Assembly (NCBI GenBank): GCA_030654175.1 | Contig: JAURXZ010000006.1 | Coordinates: 62,001-126,000, forward strand | DNA from: Bacteroidia bacterium | Lineage (GTDB): Bacteria; Bacteroidota; Bacteroidia; 2-12-FULL-35-15 | Direction: 5' to 3' | DNA length: 64,000 nt | Shown here: positions 57,329 through 64,000 of the stretch, one piece after another | Layout: every line of letters begins with the position of its first letter | Position numbering within the stretch: the stretch's first letter is position 1 | Translations under genes and position numbers: made by a program | The notes under the pieces: model-generated | Database searches by the model: none | What the model was told of the DNA's origin: nothing | What the model saw: the letters and a program-made list of their open reading frames with translations, nothing else

Positions 57329-57482
57329 TATTTAGTTAGAAAGTTTAAAGTTAGAAAGTTCATTAGTTTGTTGGCTAACTTTCTAACTTTGAACTTTGAA
57401 CCTTAAACTTTGAACTGTCTAACTTTGAACTTTCCAACTTTAAACTTTATAACTTTAAACTTTATAACTTTAAAACTAATTT
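57329..57482. repeat. AACTTT(G/A)AACTTT word array with an inverted AAAGTT(A)GAAAGTT arm
   Basis: AGTTAGAAAGTTTAAAGTTAGAAAGTTC...GGCTAACTTTCTAACTTTGAACTTTGAACCTTAAACTTTGAACTGTCTAACTTTGAACTTTCCAACTTTAAACTTTATAACTTTAAACTTTATAACTTT. Confidence 0.88.
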
Positions 57483-57484
57483 AA

Positions 57485-58399
57485 ATGAAAAACATAGCAG
57501 TAGTCGGTTCGGGAACAATGGGTAATGGAATTGCTCACACATTTGCACAACAAGGTTATAACGTTGCACTTATTGATATTTCTCAACCGGCTTTGGAAAA
57601 AGCAATGGCCACCATTTCTAAAAATCTGGACCGGATTGTAACAAAGGGTGTGATCACAGAAGCGGAAAAGGCACAAACACTTAAAAATATTACTACTTAT
57701 ACCGTTATGGCGGATGGGGTAAAAAATGTGGATTTAGTGGTAGAAGCAGCAACTGAAAATGTAGAGATCAAATTAAATATTTTCCGGGACCTGGACAAAA
57801 TTTGCTCCCCCAATACCATATTAGCAAGTAATACCTCCTCTATCTCTATTACCAAAATTGGAGCTGTTACAAAGCGCCCTGATAAAGTAATTGGAATGCA
57901 TTTTATGAATCCTGTTCCGGTAATGAAATTAGTGGAAGTGATCCGAGGCTATTCTACTTCCGATGCAGTTACCAATCTGGTAATGGAAACATCAAAAAAA
58001 TTAGGTAAAACTCCCGTTGAAGTAAATGATTACCCGGGATTTGTTGCCAACAAAATATTAATGCCAATGATCAATGAAGCTATTATTACACTTCATGAAG
58101 GTACTGCTGGTGTTGAAGAAATTGATACCGTAATGAAATTAGGAATGGCTCACCCGATGGGACCACTTCAATTGGCTGATTTTATTGGTTTAGATGTTTG
58201 TTTATCAATTTTAAGAGTATTGCAGGATGGCTATGGCAATCCGAAATACGCACCATGCCCCCTATTGGTGAATATGGTTATGGCTGGTCAAATGGGAGCT
58301 AAATCCGGACAAGGGTTTTATACGTATACCGCAGGTTCAAAAGATCTTGTGATTGCTGATAGGTTTAAGAAAAAGCAAGTTAGCAATTTAGCGATTTAG
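57485..58399 (+). CDS. hbd: 3-hydroxybutyryl-CoA dehydrogenase
   Basis: IAVVGSGTMGNGIAHTFAQQGYNVALIDI; ASNTSSISITKI; GMHFMNPVPVMKLVEVI; DYPGFVANKILMPMINEAI. Confidence 0.95.
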   Translation: MKNIAVVGSGTMGNGIAHTFAQQGYNVALIDISQPALEKAMATISKNLDRIVTKGVITEAEKAQTLKNITTYTVMADGVKNVDLVVEAATENVEIKLNIFRDLDKICSPNTILASNTSSISITKIGAVTKRPDKVIGMHFMNPVPVMKLVEVIRGYSTSDAVTNLVMETSKKLGKTPVEVNDYPGFVANKILMPMINEAIITLHEGTAGVEEIDTVMKLGMAHPMGPLQLADFIGLDVCLSILRVLQDGYGNPKYAPCPLLVNMVMAGQMGAKSGQGFYTYTAGSKDLVIADRFKKKQVSNLAI

Positions 58400-58625
58400 T
58401 GAGTGGCTATAATGATGAGCGAATTTATGAAGAAGTATTTATCTGAAATGACAAATGTTGATAAGAAAATCTGCTCACTAAATGTACTAAAATGCCAGCT
58501 CATCGAATAAGCAATGTTATGCTTTTTTTCTTTTTTATTTTTTATTATGCGGTCAAAATACCCTACGTTGGTAATTTACAGCGGTCTTAACACAAAAACC
58601 TTAAAACAAAGTTCTGAAAATACTA

Positions 58626-59063
58626 TTAATGAAATGCCTTATCAAATGGGTCAAAGTGTGTCTCATATACTTCCTCAATAATTTCTCCTGATTCATATTT
58701 ATGTCCATCTTTGTCTATTAGATATGGGAAACAATGAATACTTGAACTATGAGTTTTTCGATTTAAAAACTGCATTCTAATTTTCGCTTCCACAATAAAG
58801 TCTAAGGGGAACCCATTTCCAATTAATACCTTCTCAATTATTTGTTTTAACTCTTTAATGTTAATTATCAGAGGATAAATATTCAGTTCTGGAGGGTCTA
58901 TACTTGCATTTAAAATGTCAATTGTCGCCTCGGCTAAATTTAATTGTCTTGCAGCATTTGATAGCCAGTCTCCCATGTAGCCAATTTTGAAATAACGTTC
59001 AGTCCCGAATAAGCTTTTAGTCAAGTTATGAGCTAGTCCATTTAGGTTTCTTTTCTTTGGCAT
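58626..59063 (-). CDS. Hypothetical protein
   Basis: 145 aa ORF with a plausible start (MPKKRNLNGLAHNLTKSLFG). Confidence 0.6.
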   Translation of the reverse strand: MPKKRNLNGLAHNLTKSLFGTERYFKIGYMGDWLSNAARQLNLAEATIDILNASIDPPELNIYPLIINIKELKQIIEKVLIGNGFPLDFIVEAKIRMQFLNRKTHSSSIHCFPYLIDKDGHKYESGEIIEEVYETHFDPFDKAFH

Positions 59064-59186
59064 TTTAATTTTTTTGTTCTTCTAGTAAGATTTTGTTCGT
59101 TGCCCTAAAATTGCCGCTAACAATAAGCTAAACGCAGCTTAGTAAATTCGTGTCACCTTGAGCCGAGTCGAAGTGCTCTTATGAAT

Positions 59187-59822
59187 TTAAAAATCCCCAC
59201 CCTCAATTAATTTAATAGCCTCTTCAATGGCTTTATCTTCCCCTTTAGCGTCATAATCATCTTTCAGGTTAGAGCTGAACAATACAGCCACACCTTGCCA
59301 CATAAAGGCCGAAAATGAGCCACGCATATCTTTTACAATATCATACGTAGTTTTACCTGTTTCACGGTCAACAAGCTTAATCAGAATTCGGCCTTGGGTC
59401 ATGGTTAATTTTTTTAATTCATTTCCAAACTCATCCTTCAGCTGTTTTTCAGCAAGTTTCATGTATTTTTTCCGCTCATTCTCATTAGGGATCTTTGCCA
59501 GGAGTTTATCGTATTCTTTGAGTTTAGCGGAAGCTAAAATGGCATACGGATATACTTTTTTTACATTGTACTTCAACCGATCCCATTTTGCAGCTTCTTT
59601 TCTATTTTTAAAAACACGGGGAACATAACATACAAGAGGTGTTAAAGTGACATACGGAATTGTTTCACCATTATAAACAGTAGCATGAACAACAATAGCT
59701 TTTTCGGGCAGTTGAAGTCCCTGATATACCTTCCCTAAGGGAGCTACAGTAGAAGGAGCATCATTTTGTGCCGAACTAAAAAAAGGTAACAGAAAAATAA
59801 ATATGACTATTCTTTTTGCCAT
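59187..59822 (-). CDS. DUF4294 domain-containing secreted protein
   Basis: Signal peptide; YDRLKYNVKKVYPYA-type WDRLKYNVKKVYPYAILASAKLKEYDKLLAKI; LTMTQGRILIKLVDRETG. Confidence 0.85.
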   Translation of the reverse strand: MAKRIVIFIFLLPFFSSAQNDAPSTVAPLGKVYQGLQLPEKAIVVHATVYNGETIPYVTLTPLVCYVPRVFKNRKEAAKWDRLKYNVKKVYPYAILASAKLKEYDKLLAKIPNENERKKYMKLAEKQLKDEFGNELKKLTMTQGRILIKLVDRETGKTTYDIVKDMRGSFSAFMWQGVAVLFSSNLKDDYDAKGEDKAIEEAIKLIEGGDF

Positions 59823-59982
59823 GAGGCTTTATAAAAATTAAGTCAAAAGTTTTAAAGTCAAAATTCAAAATGAAGATAAGGAGGCAATTCTTATACCAAT
59901 TTTGCAAATTTGAATTGCAGTGCCGGTTTCACATGGATAGAAATTTGTTTTTTGACTTCTTTCTCTTTTAACTTTTGACTTT

Positions 59983-61470
59983 TTAATTCAACCTATTCGC
60001 TTTCCACTTTGATCTGCTTTCAACGGATTCCTTGTTTTCAACTTTTGAGGAAACTTGCTTTTCGGTCATCAATTTAGCCCCAAACAATGCTGCGACTATT
60101 GCTTCGTCTTCATTTTCGGTACTTAGCATTTCTGGCGAAAAATGATCTTTTATAAAATGTGTATCAAAATAGCCTGAAGTAAATGCCTTGTGCTTCAATA
60201 CAAATTTGCAAAAACTTAAGGTTGTTTCCACCCCGGTGATCTTATAGTCATCGATAGCACGGATCATACGGCTGATCGCCTCTTCCCTGTCTTTGCCAAA
60301 TGTTATCAATTTGGAAATCATTGGGTCATAATAGATCGGAATATCCATCCCTTCTTCAAAACCATCATCTACACGTACACCCAGCCCTTGCGGACGTCTA
60401 TATGTAACTAATTTACCAATATCGGGTAAAAAATTATTACATGGATCTTCGGCATACACACGTACTTCAAGGCTATGTCCATGAATTTTCAAATCAGCCT
60501 GAGTAAATGATAATCTTTCGCCTCTCGCTACTTTTATTTGCTCTTTCACAAGGTCAATCCCTGTGATCATCTCCGTTACCGGATGCTCTACCTGCAAACG
60601 GGTGTTCATCTCCAGAAAATAGAAATTTTTATTTTCATCCAGCAAAAATTCAACTGTTCCCGCTCCCTCGTAATTACATGCTTTACCAACATTAACAGCG
60701 CATTCCCCCATTGCCTTACGGATTTCAGGCGTTAGCACCGATGATGGCGCTTCTTCTATCACTTTTTGATGGCGTCTTTGAATAGAACATTCCCGTTCAA
60801 ATAAATAAACGATATTTCCATGAGAATCACCTAAGATCTGTATTTCAATATGTCGCGGACCGGCAACATAGCGTTCAATAAAAACCGCTCCATTACCAAA
60901 TGCAGATGTTGCTTCATTAACAGCCAGTTTCATCTGCTCCTCAAATTCTTCGATACGTTCTACAATACGCATACCTTTCCCACCACCACCGGCACTTGCT
61001 TTTATTAATAAAGGAAATCCTGTAAGAGAAGCTATTTTTTTACCTTCTACCACACTTGTAATTGCTCCATCAGAACCCGGTACCATTGGGATCTTATACT
61101 TTTTAGCTGCCGCCTTAGCTGACAGCTTATCACCCATTATGTTCATTGCTTCAGACGATGGCCCGATAAATACCAATCCGGCCTTTTTAACTGCTGCTGC
61201 AAAAGATGCATTTTCAGATAAAAAACCGTATCCGGGATGAATCCCATCTACACCTAATTGTTTAGATATTTCAATAATTTTATCACCCAACAAATACGAC
61301 TGATTAGAAGGCGGAGGCCCTATGCAAACTGCCTCATCAGCATATTTTACAAAAGGAGCATTTCTATCTGCTTCGGAATATACAGCAACTGTTTTTATAC
61401 CCATCTCCCGGCAGGAACGCATGATGCGTAAAGCAATCTCACCACGGTTGGCAACTAATATTTTGTTCAT
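59983..61470 (-). CDS. accC: Biotin carboxylase subunit of an acyl-CoA/acetyl-CoA carboxylase
   Basis: KILVANRGEIALRIMRSCREMGI; KASAGGGGKGMRIV; FLEMNTRLQVEHPVTEMITGIDLVKEQI. Confidence 0.94.
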   Translation of the reverse strand: MNKILVANRGEIALRIMRSCREMGIKTVAVYSEADRNAPFVKYADEAVCIGPPPSNQSYLLGDKIIEISKQLGVDGIHPGYGFLSENASFAAAVKKAGLVFIGPSSEAMNIMGDKLSAKAAAKKYKIPMVPGSDGAITSVVEGKKIASLTGFPLLIKASAGGGGKGMRIVERIEEFEEQMKLAVNEATSAFGNGAVFIERYVAGPRHIEIQILGDSHGNIVYLFERECSIQRRHQKVIEEAPSSVLTPEIRKAMGECAVNVGKACNYEGAGTVEFLLDENKNFYFLEMNTRLQVEHPVTEMITGIDLVKEQIKVARGERLSFTQADLKIHGHSLEVRVYAEDPCNNFLPDIGKLVTYRRPQGLGVRVDDGFEEGMDIPIYYDPMISKLITFGKDREEAISRMIRAIDDYKITGVETTLSFCKFVLKHKAFTSGYFDTHFIKDHFSPEMLSTENEDEAIVAALFGAKLMTEKQVSSKVENKESVESRSKWKANRLN

Positions 61471-61639
61471 AAAATGTAATTAATAAATTCTTATTCCAAT
61501 TACCAAAAAAATACATTTGTTTAACGTAAAATCAAGGTATATATTTGAGTTGATACAAACCTAATAAAAAATTACTTATAGCTGTTAATTTTCGCTGGAT
61601 ACAAGCCCTTTATTTTAGTATAAAGTATAAACAATAATT

Positions 61640-62212
61640 ATGGAGCCTATCAATCATGAAAATAAAGTTTTCGAAAAAGTAACTTACTCTCAAAAAGAGT
61701 TAAAAAAAAGACAATTTGAAAAATGTACGTTCAATAGCTGCGACTTTTCAAACAGTAATTTATCTGCCAATGTTTTCAATGAATGTATTTTCAATAACTG
61801 TAATATGGCAATGGCTAAGCTCAACAAAACCAAACTTACCGATGTATTTTTTAAAGATTGTAAATTAATTGGTATTAACTTTTTTGAATGTAATGACTTT
61901 ATGTTCAGTGTAAATTTTGAAAACTGCCTATTGGACTATGCTTCCTTTGCATCAAAAAAAATGGCGAAAACAAAATTCATCAGCTCTTCTTTAAAAGAAA
62001 CCAATTTTTCAAATGCAGATGTTTCAGGTGTTTCCTTTCAAAACTGCAATTTAGAAGGAACCATATTTAATAAAACCCAATTAAAAAACACTGATTTTAC
62101 AACTGCTTATAACTATACGATCGACCCGAATGAAAATTTTATCAAAAAGGCCAGGTTCTCAAAAGACAGATTAGAAGGCCTTTTAGCCAAATATGATATT
62201 ACAATTGAATAA
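61640..62212 (+). CDS. Pentapeptide repeat protein
   Basis: Repeats such as CDFSNSNLSANVFNECIFNNCNMAMAKLNKTKL and TNFSNADVSGVSFQNCNLEGTIF. Confidence 0.9.
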   Translation: MEPINHENKVFEKVTYSQKELKKRQFEKCTFNSCDFSNSNLSANVFNECIFNNCNMAMAKLNKTKLTDVFFKDCKLIGINFFECNDFMFSVNFENCLLDYASFASKKMAKTKFISSSLKETNFSNADVSGVSFQNCNLEGTIFNKTQLKNTDFTTAYNYTIDPNENFIKKARFSKDRLEGLLAKYDITIE

Positions 62213-62256
62213 GCGTTGGTAGGTTAAATACCAAAACAAAATAGTATGGCATGTGT

Positions 62257-62284
62257 TTTGGTTATGAAGAAATAATTACATTTG
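62257..62284 (+). promoter_or_regulatory. Bacteroidota promoter TTTG-N16-TACATTTG
   Basis: -33 TTTG at 62257 and -7 TACATTTG at 62277, ~40 nt before the ATG at 62324. Confidence 0.55.
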
Positions 62285-62323
62285 TAAACAATTAAAAATT
62301 AAACCCATCTAAAAACCTGAACA

Positions 62324-62677
62324 ATGAAAAAAATTATTGCACTATTTACGGTGTTCGCATTTATGCTAACCATCGCTGTGGCTCAAGAAGGCACTAAAAA
62401 CAAGGTAAAAGAAGAACCTAAAAAAGAGGTAAAAGCTAAAAAAGAAGACAAAGTAGAACATCCTAAAAAGGCGGATAAAGCAGAAGTTTCAGAACCTGCT
62501 AAACCTGATATGCAAGAAAGCAAAACGGGCACTCCAACTAAAAAAGATGGCACTCCAGATAAGCGTTTCAAAGAAAACAAACCTGAAGCTAAAACAGCTG
62601 GTCCGGTAAAAAAAGACGGAACACCTGATATGCGTCACAAAGAAAACAAAGAAGCTGCAGCAGAAAAAAAGAAATAA
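62324..62677 (+). CDS. Small secreted lysine-rich protein with KKDGTPD.R.KENK repeats
   Basis: Signal peptide; TKKDGTPDKRFKENK and VKKDGTPDMRHKENK. Confidence 0.75.
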   Translation: MKKIIALFTVFAFMLTIAVAQEGTKNKVKEEPKKEVKAKKEDKVEHPKKADKAEVSEPAKPDMQESKTGTPTKKDGTPDKRFKENKPEAKTAGPVKKDGTPDMRHKENKEAAAEKKK

Positions 62678-62706
62678 TTTTTGCTAATAAATAAAATGTT
62701 AAAAAA

Positions 62707-62735
62707 AAATCTGCTTCAAGAGCAGATTTTTTTTT
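62707..62735. terminator. Bidirectional intrinsic terminator
   Basis: AAATCTGCT-tcaag-AGCAGATTT with A-run and T-run, between convergent genes. Confidence 0.85.
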
Positions 62736-63927
62736 AATATAAAAAGCCAAACAACCACAACGGAATTTTATTATTTATCCCTGCTTCTATATCATCTATA
62801 GCTAAGTAGGAGTTTTTAATATTTTTGATCTGGTTAAACTTCTTGCTCTTCCCTCCTACTTCAAATGTAAATTTGCCATCAATTAAAAAGTCTCCTTTTT
62901 CGCTGGATTCAACCGAATGAGATTGCTTTAACTGGTTATAAAAAAATGTTTCGCGTAAATTACCTTTGTCGGTATTTTCAGCAGCCAGTGCAAACGAAAG
63001 GTTAGGATTATTCAAATAGATCTTATTCGGTTTTGCCAACATGCTATAAGACTTCCCTTTGTCTTTCAACAAATAGATCAATTCCGCATTTTGCAGATAA
63101 TCCAAATATGCCAACACCGATTGCCGCGATATTTCAAGGCTGCCTGCCAAATTAGAAATATTAGGCTGAAACGGAACACTGGTAGCAAGGATGTATAATA
63201 GCTGCTTTAGCTTATACACATATTTCAGATCCACATTCATTAAATATGGCAAATCAATTTCAAGGATCAAATTGATAGTGTTCGCCAGTTTATTGTGATA
63301 TGTTTTTTTGCTTTGCAAATAATAAGGGTAATAACCATACCGCAAATAATCATCGAAATACACCAAAGGCTTAATTTTAGAGGCAATACTCCTAACAATC
63401 TCTTCGTGATTTGCCAAAAGTTCTTTTAAGCTTAAAACTTCAAAATTTTGTTTGGTTTCTATTTGCAAATATTCCCGGAAGGATAAGCCCTTCATATAAT
63501 AAACCACTGCTCTGCGGCTCAGATCAGCATTACCACCGTGTATATGTAAAATAGACGAACCGGTAAATACCACTTTTAGTTCGGGATATGAATCATAAAT
63601 GTTCTTCAGCTCCTGCGACCAGTTTGGGTATTTGTGTATCTCATCCAAAAAAAGATATTTACCACCTTTATTCAAAAATTCTTCGGCAAGTTCAACTAGA
63701 TTTTTTTGAGTAAAACGTATATCATCCAAACTCACAAACAAAGCCGATTTGTCAAAACCGAATTTTGCTTTAATATGTTGAAGTAAAAAGGTGGTTTTAC
63801 CCACTCCGCGGGCTCCTTTGATCCCTATTAGTTGCTCTTCCCACTCAATTTCATCCTCTAATGGCCTTGTAAAAAAGGGAGTAAGTTTTTTTAAAAGCTC
63901 CTGGTGTTTTAAATATATAGCATCCAT
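62734..63927 (-). CDS. AAA-family ATPase with DUF4143-like C-terminus
   Basis: IGIKGARGVGKTTFLLQHI Walker A; YLFLDEIHKYPNWSQELKNIYD Walker B; VFTGSSILHI. Confidence 0.88.
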   Translation of the reverse strand: MDAIYLKHQELLKKLTPFFTRPLEDEIEWEEQLIGIKGARGVGKTTFLLQHIKAKFGFDKSALFVSLDDIRFTQKNLVELAEEFLNKGGKYLFLDEIHKYPNWSQELKNIYDSYPELKVVFTGSSILHIHGGNADLSRRAVVYYMKGLSFREYLQIETKQNFEVLSLKELLANHEEIVRSIASKIKPLVYFDDYLRYGYYPYYLQSKKTYHNKLANTINLILEIDLPYLMNVDLKYVYKLKQLLYILATSVPFQPNISNLAGSLEISRQSVLAYLDYLQNAELIYLLKDKGKSYSMLAKPNKIYLNNPNLSFALAAENTDKGNLRETFFYNQLKQSHSVESSEKGDFLIDGKFTFEVGGKSKKFNQIKNIKNSYLAIDDIEAGINNKIPLWLFGFLY

Positions 63928-64000
63928 AACAAATTAAATTTTGTTATACAAAGATAACACTTTTTCATTAATTTGTTAACTAAAACTAACATTAAAACAA

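Noticed and set aside
62734-63927. AAA/DUF4143 ATPase as a defence system
   Set aside because: This family is widespread and functionally undefined; no defence partners adjacent, so no system call is supported.
1-64000. tRNA or rRNA genes
   Set aside because: No cloverleaf/T-loop-like GGTTCRAATCC or rRNA-like blocks recognised by eye; a tRNAscan-SE/barrnap run would be decisive.

Overview
This 64 kb window is chromosomal DNA from an AT-rich Bacteroidota bacterium. Supporting signs are T9SS sorting domains, TonB-dependent receptors, TAnnTTTG promoters, a short RpoD and DUF4294/DUF5723-type proteins. About 45 coding genes can be supported, most of them core or housekeeping: rarA, kdsA, yebC, rnz, pyrB, pyrR, rpoD, rpe, ppk1/ppx, pcm, hbd and accC. 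I saw no rRNA, tRNA, CRISPR array or classical transposase. The main points of interest are: (1) a five-copy, ~90-120 nt intergenic element with two hairpins and compensatory changes in its stems, two copies of which bracket pyrB-pyrR in inverted orientation; (2) a DUF559 (Vsr-like) nuclease ORF bracketed by two copies of a CCCCTCTCC/GGAGAGGGG palindrome, where the palindrome supplies the C-termini of both the nuclease and the neighbouring BadF-type kinase; (3) an inorganic-carbon accumulation cluster (SulP transporter, beta-carbonic anhydrase, DabA/DUF2309, DabB/NuoL-like) next to a TonB receptor; (4) a cobalamin riboswitch, BtuB, BtuG-like propeller and Dph6-family ATPase locus; (5) a tandem duplication of a T9SS gene that carried along the 5' end of rnz, with a terminator-like hairpin inside the intact rnz coding sequence; (6) many intergenic regions built from short AT-rich words, different at each locus, arranged as direct and inverted repeats. 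All calls come from reading the sequence and the supplied ORF translations. No database searches were run.
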